DNA of 18,089 nucleotides from Cerioporus squamosus. Its lineage: Eukaryota; Basidiomycota; Agaricomycetes; Polyporales; Polyporaceae. Of the stretch, positions 7,633 through 18,089 are shown in pieces. Both the position numbers and the translations under genes were made by a program. Positions within the stretch are counted from its first letter, which is position 1. Each line of letters opens with the position of its first letter. The DNA lies in assembly GCA_022592435.1 (NCBI GenBank), contig JABYQS010000568.1:1-18089 (forward strand), written 5' to 3'. The notes below the pieces were generated by a model that searched no databases, was not told where the DNA came from, and saw only the letters and a program-made list of their open reading frames with translations.

Positions 7633-8218
7633 TATAAGCCGTCCCACAGAGCTTGGTCCTCAGCGATGCACATTTCCAGCATAGAAGTACATTGGTTCGG
7701 CGTTTCGGCGTTCCGCATAGGAAAATCCTGGAGTTATAGGGTCTTCCACGTCGAGTCTGCCATGGCCACTGTCATGACCCCATAGCACGACACAGCCGAA
7801 GTATGCGTCTCGTACGCCCTATGAAATGAATCAGCGACTGCGGAGTGGATCCCGAACCTTCGACAACCTACCTTCGATCGATACTCAGTACGCACCTGCG
7901 TTACCAGAACGTCAACGCGATCCTCCTCCGGAGACCCAGTCCCCGAAGTCGCACCGCACGCTGAAGAAGAGCCCACAATGTCACTGTGTCACAACGTCTC
8001 AGCTCTATTGCAATAAGCTCAAACTGAAGCTTCGTAGGCTGTATATATGCATCTAGAATTAGAAAGTCCGGATGTACACGAGGGCAAACACACACGAGAC
8101 AAAACACAAGCGAGATCCCACAGCAGAGAAAACACGACATCGCGAGCTGTCGACAAGCGCCGCGCCGGCTGGGAGAAGGCCCACGATCCCGAAGACAAGA
8201 CCGCACGGAGAATCAAGA
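7633..8218. other. Intergenic region, tail-to-tail
   Basis: This lies between the stop codons of peptide B (plus) and the transporter (minus). Frames in both directions (for example plus 7826-8056 and minus 7734-7976) are open for about 80 codons, but I recognise none of them and could not connect them to a start with good splice sites. Confidence 0.4.
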
Positions 8219-10090
8219 TCACTTGCTTCCTGCCGTCTTGTACAGGATGAGGCCGACGAGCGCGATCGAGTAGCCTGCGGACGTATATTTCGTGAGCGAG
8301 TGAGCACTTGACGGTTCCGCGGGACGGATAGGGGAAGAGACGCACCGAGGACCTGCAGCGGCGTGATCTGCGCGCCGAAGATGAGCACCGAGCCGGTGAT
8401 GAGCAGGATATCCTTGAACACGCCCGCGAGCGTGAGGACGAGCCCGCTGCCGGCGCCCACGAGGAACACGGCCGCGATGTTGAGCAGGAACGCGATCGCA
8501 GCGTTCGAGATCAGGATCAGCGGGCTGCAACGACGTGTCAGTGGGCGAACTCGACGACGCAACTACCCTGTGAACGGGAAAAGACAAAACAGAAGACGCA
8601 CCCGACGCGCATAAGCTCGTAGAACGGCGCGAGGCCCTCGGTGAAGGGCAGGACCGCGAGGTTGATGAGCGCACAGACAGGTGCGTAGTAGTGCAGCGAG
8701 ACGAGCGGGTCCATCTTCATGCCGTGGAGGAGGATCTGGATCATGACCAGCCGCGATGCCTCGAACTGTGGTTGACGGTGACGGTAAGCATTCTCATCTC
8801 TGATACAGGCGTGTAATATGGTTACGCACAGCAACGGCCGCAGCCTGCGTGAGGAAGCCGACGAGGTTAAAGCGAAGCTCGCCGCGCGATGCGAGCGCGA
8901 CGCCTGACGAAATCATGAACACGATGACTGCGAGGCGCTTGTTGGGGTCTTGGATGCGGAACGTCCACGAAATGAGCAGGATCGCTACCGGCGTAAATGC
9001 CTGCGCGAGATGAGTGATCGCTTCGACTGAGGAACCAAGTGCGCGAGCGTACCTTGAGCATCTGGATGTACGCGACGGACAGATACAGGTACGCCGTGTT
9101 GCTGAGGATGAGGGATGCGCTGAAGAGGAGGCCAATGGGGAGGATACTCCGGAGGAACATGTCTTTCGACATGTTGACGTCCTGCGCACCATCGACGAGG
9201 TGTGTTGTCCGTTGCAGGACACGAGTGCCGATAGCCTGTGTGTTTGCGTCAGCCATCTGCAGCTAGACAATCCCTGTGTGTTGCGTGACTGAGCGAATGC
9301 CGTCCAACCCTCTCACGCCTCTCTCACGGTAGGGATCCCGACATGTACAACGGAAGAAGGGACATGCCAACGGGTGGATAGTCGCCTCGAGAGGTAACCT
9401 TCCGCTTGTCTCTCCTGTCTCCAGTTTTCCCCCGTTAGAGATGGCGAGCACTCTATCCCTGCTGTTGCTTGTGTGATCCAGTGGCGGGTTGTGGGAGGAC
9501 ATCCGCCGCACTTCGAGAGCTTCGAGCGCGGGAGCGATGTATGGCCGAGCGCATGACACTTCTCCTGCGCGCAGCCGAGCACCGTCCAAATCCCGCTATG
9601 CCCACTATTCGCCACAGCGCGTTATCGTGCGCATGTGCACCCCACCAAATATGAGGGCGCCCCAGCTCTCTACCACCACTGTTTGCCGCCACTGCCACGT
9701 CCGAGCCCGACGGCTTATCTCGCCCGCAGTGTGTACCGACTCGCGTACGGGCGTCTAACCCCGCGCAGTCCGTCGGTCGCGGAGGAAACCCGTCACGCCG
9801 ACAAAAGTAGTACTCACAGCAAACGTTAGGTGCCAGGTGACGAGGAAGACAGGGAAGCGGAATTCAAGAGTGTTGTACAGGTAGTTGTTGTAGATGATGA
9901 CGGAAGAGCTGAGGACGATCCAGATTGGGATGATCGCGGCCGCAGACAGCTTCGGTTTGTTGGCCGCGGGGCGGGGGAGCGTGGCGGAGACGGGAGACGG
10001 GAGGAGGTCGTCGTTGTCCTTCTCGTGGACGTCGAGCATCTGGACCTGCTCCTCCGCGGTCGCGTTCATCTTCTCGTCTGCGGGGGCCAT
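8219..10090 (-). CDS. TPT-family (DMT superfamily) triose-phosphate/nucleotide-sugar-type transporter
   Basis: There are six exons: 9818-10090, 9053-9235, 8830-9000, 8602-8765, 8346-8524 and 8219-8274. Introns are 582, 52, 64, 77 and 71 bp, all in phase with canonical ends. The product has 341 residues. A soluble N-terminus of about 45 residues precedes [20 protein letters not shown] and [15 protein letters not shown]. Next come [55 protein letters not shown], the helix starting [37 protein letters not shown], and the C-terminal helices with [20 protein letters not shown] and [16 protein letters not shown]. This is the full set of ten-helix TPT-family blocks, with the conserved Lys of FKD present. 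Such fungal proteins sit in Golgi/ER membranes and are usually annotated as sugar-phosphate or nucleotide-sugar exchangers. The substrate cannot be told from sequence. The gene looks intact. Confidence 0.93.
9236..9817 (-). other. Unusually long first intron (582 bp) of the transporter gene
   Basis: It begins GTGAGTACTAC and ends with a GCTGACG branch site and AAACACACAG acceptor. It joins HLTFA to AIGTRV, exactly where the family protein is continuous. All other introns in this gene are 52-77 bp. No coding frame inside resembles a protein and I found no inverted terminal repeats in it. It may carry regulatory sequence or an old insertion. Confidence 0.75.
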
Positions 10091-11416
10091 GGCGGGTGCG
10101 TGTGTGCGTCTGGGTCGAGGGCGGGGCGAAGAATAAAGCTGGCTGCGTCCGGGGGATGAGGACGGCAGCGAGGGAGGTGGGTCTGAAGATGGGGATAGAA
10201 AGGAGAGACTAGGGTCGGTGGACCGAGCTAAGACTTTACACGAGGATGGACGAAGGCAAGCAGGAGCCAGCGCTCGCCCGCCCCGGTCTTTGTCCCCTCA
10301 TCAATCCTGCTCCCACGCCCCAATCCTGCCGCCGCCATGTCCGTCGGCATCCCCGATAACCCGCTCGCTGCTCGAGGCGGCGACGAGGACACATCCGACA
10401 GCGTCCTCCCAGCGGCGAGCAGAGGGTACAACGTCCGCGGGGACACGAACAAGAAGCCGCGAACCGCTAAGCACGTTCTGCCGCACGGTCTTGTGTCCAG
10501 GATTCGAAGATCTAGATCGGCCCCGCTATCAGGAATAGGCGTGCTATACTCAACGCCCTGAACGCAACCTCGTAGAGCAAGTAAGTAGTCGTTCTCGTAC
10601 TAGGTAGCGCACTTGCCAACACCCGAACGGAGCATATGTTGGAGTCAAAACTCTCCGCTTAAACGTCATCGAACGCGTGGTCGAGGACGTAGCAAACGGT
10701 GGGCCTCGATTCCGTATCGGAACCGCGTACATACTACATACTCACACAGTACTGCAAATGCGCAAGCAAAAGCTCATTCGGTGTGTGCAAATCCGGGACC
10801 ACTTTCTCCGGTGAAAATGTGGCGGAATGAAGATCTGAACAGACCTCCTCCTCCCACCCCCTGTGGTTCCCTCCCCTGACAGGCAGGCGATCTCACCGGT
10901 TCCATATTAACTGACGAGGACAAGGCTTTTGCTTCTCCTCCAACTCAGCTAGGTACACCCATGGAATCCCCCGCACTGCCTGCTCAAGCTCGTCACTTCA
11001 GCCTCACTAAGTAACCAGACGGATGGACGAGAGTTCGCCTTGTGCTATCTCCATTTTCGCAGTGGCACAGAGCGGCCCCGGGTCCTCTGGCACACCGTCC
11101 GCTGGATCCATGGATTCGAAGCTGTATGAGGAGCCCTCAACGTACAAGATACGAGTCGAAATATGACGTCCATGTTAATTCTCACGTATGCAATACTGTA
11201 TCTACGCCATGCTGTAAGTACCTGTAGACAGATGCGATGCAAGATCTATGTCACTATGCGGCGAGGACGGTACCTATGTCACCGTTCGTATGTATTACTC
11301 TGCGTATCGAGGCAAGGCAACGTCCAGAGGTGTCCTAGCATATTGAGTTGACGGGGGCGAAGGCGAAAGCGAAAGCAGCGTTACTCCGCTCTGCTGCCCG
11401 AGTCCGACCAAGCACC
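10091..11416. other. Promoter of the transporter gene and 1-kb gene-poor stretch
   Basis: This stretch lies between the transporter start and the 3' end of the glycosyltransferase gene. A plus-strand frame at 10337-10561 starts MSVGIPDNPLAARGGDEDTS and has G/C-ending codons for its first 45 or so codons, but it then degenerates and matches nothing known. It could be the first exon of a divergent small gene or 5' debris. The remainder (about 10,560-11,400) shows no gene, tRNA or repeat that I can see. Confidence 0.35.
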
Positions 11417-13647
11417 TCACGCTGCGCGCCGTGGCGCCTCTTCTCGCACGACGCGAAGCACGGCCTCGACGTCCAGGGCAATCTGTGCGTTCCGTGTCGA
11501 CGACGACGGCAAGCTGACCGAGGGCAAGTTGCTCCCCGCGAAATTCCTGCAAAGGAACGAGGTGAGCTCAGACACAGAGGCACCCGAAACGCAAAACAAG
11601 AATCAAGGCACTCACATCTCCTTCCACCACGCCATGTAGTCGATGCCGAGCACCTGCATCGCATACTGCTGGTCGCGCACAAACGTCCCGGGCGGGAAGA
11701 ACTCCATCAGCATCGGCGGCGGAGAGCGCGGGCTCGCCTGCTCCTTCTCTCCTGTGGGCGACACCGCCGGCGAGCCGTCAGCCGGGGGCGAGCGCATGAA
11801 GATGCCGTCTGCCAGGTGGCCGCCGTACGGGCCCATGACGATCTACGTGTCCACGAGTCAACCAAATCCCGGCCAGTTGGTACGCGGTCTCAACGTGAAC
11901 ACTCACCGTCGACCGTGCAATCGCGCCCATGCGCTCCGCCCACTCCGTCGCAGACACACTCCCATTCCCGCTGACAACATGCACCTCCCCGAGCACGCCT
12001 TCCTGCTCCAGCCGCCGCAAGCCGCTGACCAGCCTCTCGTGGTCCTCCCGGGACAGCCTAGGGCCCGCAGCGGCAGGCTCGTCCTGCATCGACACGTACG
12101 ACACGACCGGCTTGCGCCCCTGCTTGCTCTTGCCCCAGAACCCACCGCCATGCGCGCTGGGCTTGTGCAGCGACATGTCCGCGATGTGCAGATAGCGCAG
12201 CAGGGCAGAGCGCACGGGCGCCCACCACCCGTCTGGCGCGTTGAGCCCGACGAACGGCGCGGCCCAAGCGGGCTCGCCCTCCTCCCCAGGGGCACGTTTG
12301 CGCATGGTCACGGACTCGGACTCGGACTCGGGGCTTGGAGGTATGGCGCGGCGCCAGTTCGTGCGCCCGCGCTCGGCAGCGCCCCGGTCGGCGATGACCA
12401 CGCGCTCGAGGAGGAAGGGGACGTGCATATCTGCGAGGTCCTTCCAGTCCTCCTCGAACCAGAGCCCCACCGTGGGCAGGACGACCTTTGGGAGGAGCGG
12501 GTGGATGCCGAAGTAGGCGCGCTCGCGCGGAGGCGGGTGGATCTTCTTGCCTTCCTGGTCTGGGGGCAGAGGTACGTGCGGGCTGGAGAAGGTGGGGATG
12601 TGCGGGAAGATGAGACGGAGAGGCGCGGGGACGGAGCTTGCAGGGCGAGAGGGGGTCGACGGGGAGATGATGTGCAGGCCGCTAGGGGTGGTGAAGGAGG
12701 AGGAAGGTCCGGAAGACATAAGGGAGGCGTGTGTGCGGAACAGCGAGAGGAGGAGATAAGGATCTTGGTCGTCTGCTACGTCGAGGGCGAGCCATGATGT
12801 GCCGTGGATCCTGCGTACGATGAGCGTGCTGCGCGATATCCGGACGAGTGTGCAAGACTCACTTTGCGGCATACGGGCCGAACCACTCACTAGCGTCGCT
12901 CGTGGTGAGGATGTGCCAGTCTTGCACCCGTGGTGGTCTTGAGGGGTCCAGAGAAGAGGAAGCAATGTCGCCCAGCTTGGGCACCTTTTCCCAGTCGTTC
13001 GCCACGACGAACAGTGTACCGTTCACGCATACCACGTTGTCCAGTATTGTGAACCCTGACCGACCGTTCGTTAACTGTCCGGGGACCCGAGCACGGATAA
13101 CGCACCTGGAGTATGGGCCACGACAGTCGTCTGCGGCACCTCCTTCCCCCACTTCACGAACTGGTCCTTGACGGTAACACCCGTGCTCAAGCTCACGCCT
13201 CTGTCGCCCTTCTCTGCACTCCGGCGCACCTTCCTGCCCGACTCGAAGTTGTATATGAGCCCATACCGCCCGGTGCCCCTCGGCGCAGACTGGCTTCTCG
13301 CCGACCCGGACACCTCGCCCTCGCGCCACTCCCAGTCGCCCACAATCATGTCCTCGAGCTCATCGCGCCACTGCTTCGGCCGCCGGCCGTCCGCGTCGAA
13401 CCCAGGGTCTTTTGTCCCGAGGCCTGATAAGTCCGGTTCCGCGCCGTCAGCCTGGGCACTACACTGACGGGAGAAGGTGCGCACCTATACTCGAGAGGTA
13501 TGTTGAGCTGAGCTTCTGTGGGCGCACGCCGACAAGTCCGAGGGATGTCTCGAGGTTGTACGAAAGCACGAAGATGGTAAGGGAGAAGAGGAGAAGGGTG
13601 ACCTCGCGCCGCGTCGGGGGCGCCGTCCAGCTCCGCATGTGTGGCAT
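11417..13647 (-). CDS. GT61-like (DUF563) glycosyltransferase, type II membrane protein
   Basis: There are six exons: 13528-13647, 13106-13451, 12863-13055, 11907-12810, 11616-11842 and 11417-11546. Introns are 50-76 bp. The product has about 639 residues. One membrane anchor lies near residues 16-33 (EVTLLLFSLTIFVLSYNL). The luminal part has TTVVAHTPG joined to FTILDNVVCVNGTLFVVAND, RLIFPH, then FEEDWKDLADMHVPFLLERV (from residue 339), VVSYVSMQDE, DHERLVSGLRRLEQEGVLGE, and ARST joined to IVMGPYGGHLADGIFM. It ends with LMEFFPPGTFVRDQQYAMQV and DYMAWWKEM. This order matches agaricomycete GT61-type proteins, which transfer sugars in the Golgi. It is odd that the usual HGNGLTH-like motif reads YGGHLAD and that the histidine-rich HYYHF segment is not seen around residues 225-245. 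The first intron's donor (13527) is the least certain junction. The donor sugar and acceptor are unknown. Confidence 0.85.
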
Positions 13648-14208
13648 TCAGTCCGGTCTGCAAATTGAGTGTCGCCGACGTTGCCAGATAAAAATGAAGC
13701 GTGTAGAGCGGGGTTCGAGAAGCAGATGCGTTGGCAATCGCGGTAAGGCCGACGGGCGGTGGGGCTCTACTGTACGCCGGGTGACGTAGGTTTTGTCCGC
13801 TCAAACAGCGAAATGGGACAGGAGATTAGAGCCCTCAAGGCAGATAGACTTCAAGGGATCTAGGGAGAGAAAGGCAGCCCAGCGAAGGGTGCAAGAGGAT
13901 GAGATGGTCGCAGTCCGGCAGGAAGCCAGGTCCAGGCGCCTCGCCTGTCCGCGAACCCATATTTACTGCACCTCGATCAGTCGTTTACAGTTGCATAGAT
14001 TGCACTCGCGAACTTCACAGGCTGCGATAGATATACTGTATTCTATTGCAGTCGGCGGGATGACTGGTGTCGCTATATTAAATGAAGCAATGTGTACCCT
14101 AACGCGCAACTAGCCCGGCGGTGAAGACTAAACTTGAACAGAACGCCGAAAACGTACGAAGCGCGACTGCACCCGGCAGTGGATGGCGGTACGGCGGGCA
14201 TCTTTACC
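13648..14208. other. Promoter region of the glycosyltransferase gene
   Basis: Spacer between the ATP10 stop codon and the glycosyltransferase start, both on the minus strand. The longer frames across it (for example 13346-13804 minus and 13412-13789 plus) are shadows or chance. No other feature is seen. Confidence 0.5.
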
Positions 14209-15719
14209 CTACGGCGCAGTCGGCGGTGGGGTTGTCTCCTGTGGCGGCGGAGAATCCGGCGCAGGCTCTGCTGGGGAGTCCTGTTGCTTCGACAGCCTGT
14301 CGAGAAGAACGGAAGTACAGGTCTTGAGCGCGGAAACTTCTTCCGACTTGGGGTCCGCGCACGCCGCCCAGCGTATCTTGAGCTTAGGGTCGACCAGGTA
14401 TACGTATCCAACATGCTTGTTCGCGATGCCCAGTGGTTGACGGAGATATCTTCAGGCAGGACGCCGTCAGTACGGAGAGGATGTTAGGTAGACCCAAGGA
14501 CGTACTCCATGTTTTGACTCGAGATCATGTATGTAGGCCACAATGACTCGGGAACTGTCTTCCGGATGCCCGAGGCGAACAGAGACACGAGGAACGACTT
14601 GAGGAGGTTGTCCTGTAGGTTGATCTGCACGAATTGGAATAGAGGATTTGATGAAAACGCCTGCAGTGTCGGTTCCAAGAATTGTGCAGTTTGTATCTGC
14701 ATACTTGACGTCAGCTCTCGCGTCTCTCTCCGACAAACAACAACTCACCTCTGATATTCGCGTTGTGAGTAGCGCAACAACAGACACCTTGTCTTTAAGA
14801 AGATTTGTTGTGTGAACCTTGTCCTCGCTGCCGGCTAGCGCAGTGCCATGAATGTCTGGGAAGTACAGCGCTTTCTGGGCAAGTCGTTTAGCATAGCACC
14901 GATATACGCGAGGCGGGAAGCGAATGAAGGGGGAAGAAGACTCCGGATCATTCACATCGTCGCATCCTGTATGTCTCGCCATACTGATGATGAGGCGGAG
15001 GTGGCCCCCTACCAGCCAAAAGGCTCACGCTCACGACCGCTCTGACGCTGCGAATACGCAGAGGTTTACCAAAGGACATCCGTATGAAGGGCAAGATGTA
15101 AGGATATAGGGTGGGCGAAGCACACGCACATTCCTACGCCCCTCAGCGACAGGTGGAGGTGACGAAGTACTGGCTGAAACCGTGGGCACATGGGAATAAC
15201 GACGGAAGTATGAGGACGGGATCAACTCACGTCTTCACGAATCATGACCTTCGGGGCGATCCAAGTCTTCCCGCCATGCCGCCGTGTGGCATTCAGGTCG
15301 GAGAAGTAGCCGCGCGTCGCCTCTCTCGCCCTAAAGTACACATTAAGATCCCAAACACCATCAAGTTAACATAGAACATACAAATGTGTCCGCTCCTCCA
15401 GCTGCTTGTCTCGGTCAAGGAACTTCTCCTTCGTGTCCGCCCATGTCTTCACACTAGCTTTCGGCTTCTCCCTGACACCGAGCGGCCTCTGCAAAAGTGG
15501 CAGAGTGTCATCTCCTTTCGCAGCTTTCGCTGTTTTCGCGGAGGCTTCTGCAGTAGGCTTCTCCTTCTCCTTGCCCTTGTCCTTGGACTCAGCGCCGGGT
15601 GCAACCGAAGTGTCCGGGGTTGATGGCTGAGTGCTGATCCACCGCTGTCGGTAGGAGAGTCGAGCGGAGCCCCGAGATACCACACGACTAGAGCGCAGAG
15701 AGGCTAGAGCAGGCCGCAT
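14209..15719 (-). CDS. ATP10: Atp10, mitochondrial F1Fo-ATP synthase assembly factor
   Basis: There are five exons: 15382-15719, 15231-15330, 14749-14874, 14506-14696 and 14209-14449. Introns are 51, 356, 52 and 56 bp. The product has 331 residues. The N-terminus is Arg/Ser-rich without acids (MRPALASLRSSRVVSRGSAR), a mitochondrial presequence, then a low-complexity Lys/Glu/Ala stretch. The conserved domain begins RPLGVREKPKASVKTWADTK and continues with ATRGYFSDLNATRRHGGKTW, KVMIRED joined to KALYFPDIHG, LFQFVQINLQDNLLKSFLV, LWPTYMISSQNME joined to YLRQPLGIANKHVGYVYLVD, KLKIRWAACADPKSEEV and LKTCTSVLLDRL. These are the hallmark blocks of Atp10, an inner-membrane, matrix-side factor that helps incorporate subunit 6 (Atp6) into the Fo rotor. 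The C-terminal tail is Pro/Gln-rich. The gene looks intact. The phase-2 donor GTACGT at 14505 was chosen because it alone gives the conserved NMEYLRQPLG. Confidence 0.95.
14875..15230 (-). other. Long second intron (356 bp) of ATP10
   Basis: It joins MIRED to KALYFPD, contiguous in the family. The ends are GTGAGT and TTGCCCAG. No coding content was recognised. It is several times longer than the gene's other introns. Confidence 0.75.
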
Positions 15720-18089
15720 GTCTTTACTGCAAGAGGAGGAGGGAGAGACCGCCGACCTGGACCTGCAGTCTGCGAGGTGGCGGTCACGTGCACTGCGACG
15801 CGTCGCGTTTAGGGCCGGTGGGTCTGGAGTTTGGCGCGTCGCGAACCTAAGGGTCCAGGTTTCCTCCTAACCATCACTCCAGGTCTCCCTTTGCGCCAAC
15901 CTCATCATCACTAGTCCAGAAGTCTCTTCTGTGCTTCTCCGTTAGGCAGACTTAAGCTGAGCCAGTCGTTGTCATCAGTGGTCGTTTCCCGGGGTGCAAG
16001 GAGGATCACTAGCCCATCGGGATTTGCGTGGGTGAGCGACTGGCACTCGTGCGTGCCGGACAGTCAAACTCTGCTCATCATACTCGACTGTGTCACTCGA
16101 ACTTGCACGTCTCAGACTGCTCGACTCGCATCGCGAAGCCAACATCGACATCGCACGCAGTAGACACCTGTGCGCATTCCCAAGGCACAATATACAAGCA
16201 TCCAGAATCCTGTCCACGCGTCGTTGCCTACCACCTGATAGTGATGCACTCGCCGCTATCGCGCACTGCGCCTTGATTCATATCAGTTACAAACTGCTGG
16301 ACAGCGACTGACTAACGACACGCTGCCGACACGACTTGTGTCACAGCGGGCGCGACGTTGCGGTGCGCATCTCGCATGGCGCATCGTCTAAGTGAGTCGT
16401 CGTGAACCTTTCCTGTCTTGCAAGTTCCACTGACCCGAAACCACGCAGCGCATTCTACGCACCACCTCGGAGCACGGTGCGCCAGTTTGCGATGCAGATG
16501 AGATAGGTCTGGCGCCTTGCGAGCTACTTCGCATTGGTATCTCACGCGAAGGCGGATTCCATCCGAGTGTCCTTCCTTCATCCGGATCCCCATTATTACG
16601 TTCTCCGCAACCCAATCCAATGACCTAGGACAGAGACGCCGCTTCCCATGGACAGGGCTGTATGGATATCTGGAAAAGCGGCGTGCGGCACGGCCATTTC
16701 ACGGATATGAAGTGCCAGAGCCACAGGACACGACCGAGCGTCAGGTCGCGTCACCGATCGAGGTCAGTCGCTACACACGCATACACACACGACGCTCCTG
16801 GATGTCTTATCGCTGCTTTGCACTTCAGACCCTCGGACCTTGTGCTAGACGCCACGTCTGAGTTCTGAGGTCCGGATGGAGGCGATCCACTGCGGTTCCT
16901 GCAGGAACATTCTTGCAGACTACGTCGTGACCGCCGTTGAGGTGATGCATAGAGGCAAGCTGTACGCCATGGACACATTCATCAGGAGCTCCCCGGACAT
17001 GAGTGGCCAGTCTCGTTAGGCGGCGCATTTGTGAACGAGAGGTGACGTTGCTCTCCAAGGGATCGCCAGGAGGCGCAGCGCGAGGATCCCCCTTGGCGGT
17101 ATGGCAGCGTTCATAACCACTGTAATGGCGGCGTTGCATCAGACGCAATGTCCCTGCGCTATACATATTACGTCCAAGTAAAGGAGCCACCGCGCAAGTT
17201 TACGTTCCTTTCAGTCAGCGTATCCAGGTTCTTAGAATGGTTCTTCAAGACCTTCAGATGGATGTGACAACCGCAGAGGTATGGAGCACAGTGTCAATTC
17301 TAGTATGGAGCGCACAAGTAGGCTGACTACGTCAACACCGACAGGCATCTGCTTCTTCCGAAGGCACTGGATAGATTATGTAGGACCGTTCCTGCTGCTG
17401 TTCTAGCGGCGTCATTGACACTGGAAGGTGAGTAGCTTCAATCATTCCAAGTGCGAACCCGAGCTTCTCAAATCATTCGTGTACTCATGGACGTATGTGT
17501 CTTGCATGTAGACCGCCCGTATCTTCCCTGTCAGCCTCGGTGCTCGACTTGGTGCCGCTCTGAAAGATCGAACTGGATTGGAGGTGCTCTCTCAGCAACA
17601 TGAGGTTTCATGCAGAGTATCCCGACCCTTCCTCCTCGACCTCGCGGATGGCGGTGCCGGGTCAAGAGCTTGATTGCACCCCCGAATGCTTCCGTTGAGC
17701 CCCAGAACCACGCAGTCGGGATGGAACCGCACCTCGGAAGGGCAGCAGCTTCAGAGCTGTGCTCCAGCGCTCGCGCGGCCGGCAACGTGCGACTGGCCGA
17801 GACGCGGTCTCCGATCCGACATCAGTATGGACACCGAAGATGAAGACCCCCTATTGTCCGCCCTCCGTCGTTGCCCTTGTCCAGGTCATCTCTTACGCAG
17901 ATTCATGGCAACAACCCGAAGCGACAGGCACTGCCTTGGCTGGAAGTAGGGCGCATTCCCGACCCCGCGCCAGGCGTAGTCGTAGGTGTTGTTTTCCGGC
18001 TATATCGTATCGATCACACGCTGCAGCCAAACCTTCATAACGCAGCTCTGCGTTGTGCCGCGAGAACCCCAAGAAGGGCAGGATCACCA
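15720..18089. other. Gene-poor right flank, no supported gene
   Basis: The first 200 bp is the ATP10 promoter side. Beyond it, all frames are short and of mixed codon use. Two weak signals exist. Around 17,205-17,580 (plus), a possible exon reads QRIQVLRMVLQDLQMDV, a second reads HLLLPKALDRLCRTVPAAVL, and a third ends in a Cys-rich tail; the second and third join in phase through an intron with GTGAGT and GCATGTAG ends, but the first and second do not. They could be remnants of an F-box/leucine-rich gene. At the right edge (minus, 18,087 down to 17,893) an open frame starts ILPFLGFSRHNAELRYEG and may belong to a gene outside the window. Confidence 0.4.

Noticed and set aside
11348..12797. Long plus-strand ORFs (208 and 384 codons) opposite the glycosyltransferase
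   Set aside because: They are antisense shadows of GC-rich exons, Arg/Gly-rich without domains.
13346..13804. 152-codon minus-strand ORF overlapping the glycosyltransferase start
   Set aside because: It overlaps the first two exons in another frame and has low-complexity composition.
17205..17580. Three-exon gene of F-box/leucine-rich type
   Set aside because: The first and second candidate exons do not join in phase at any good donor, and no F-box or family motif is visible. It was noted only as a possible remnant.
1..18089. CRISPR arrays, rRNA or tRNA genes
   Set aside because: No regularly spaced direct repeats, rRNA-like blocks or foldable tRNA were seen on either strand.

Overview
The window looks like nuclear DNA of an agaricomycete (mushroom-forming basidiomycete, plausibly Polyporales). 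The signs are short spliceosomal introns (mostly 50-77 bp) with GTRNGY donors, CTNAY-type branch points and YAG acceptors, G/C-ending codons in the real exons, and recognisable fungal families: GT61-like glycosyltransferase, UstYa/DUF3328, a TPT-type transporter, Atp10 and an F-box protein. Nothing bacterial or viral was seen. Gene models were built by hand from splice signals and reading-frame phase.

Left part (1-3,400): a frame-damaged F-box gene running off the left edge on the minus strand, a 378-bp terminal-inverted-repeat element (a MITE) with a 3-bp target duplication, and the 5' half of a single-pass membrane protein gene (minus) whose 3' end cannot be followed. This part looks like gene debris and a transposon insertion.

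Middle (3,400-8,200): a five-exon seven-transmembrane protein gene (plus), tail-to-tail with a two-exon UstYa-like (DUF3328) oxidase gene with both HxxHC motifs intact (minus). Further on lie two tiny two-exon genes (plus), each coding for a signal peptide followed by a short mature peptide. These two are paralogues: both have a phase-1 intron just after the signal peptide, and both continue with a co-linear G-x-L-W-R-x2-A-H-x3-D-G motif. A UstYa-type oxidase within a few kilobases of two small secreted peptide genes resembles a ribosomal-peptide (RiPP) locus, but the link is inferred from position only. This is the most interesting part of the window.

Right part (8,200-15,720): three intact housekeeping-type genes, all on the minus strand: a six-exon triose-phosphate/nucleotide-sugar-type transporter with a 582-bp first intron, a six-exon GT61-like glycosyltransferase with altered family motifs, and a five-exon Atp10 mitochondrial ATP synthase assembly factor. 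The last 2.3 kb (15,720-18,089) holds no gene I can support.

The secretory-pathway genes (transporter, glycosyltransferase, UstYa, secreted peptides) could be functionally connected, but nothing in the sequence proves co-regulation. The region from the transporter to ATP10 looks like ordinary core genome, and the region to its left like faster-evolving accessory sequence.
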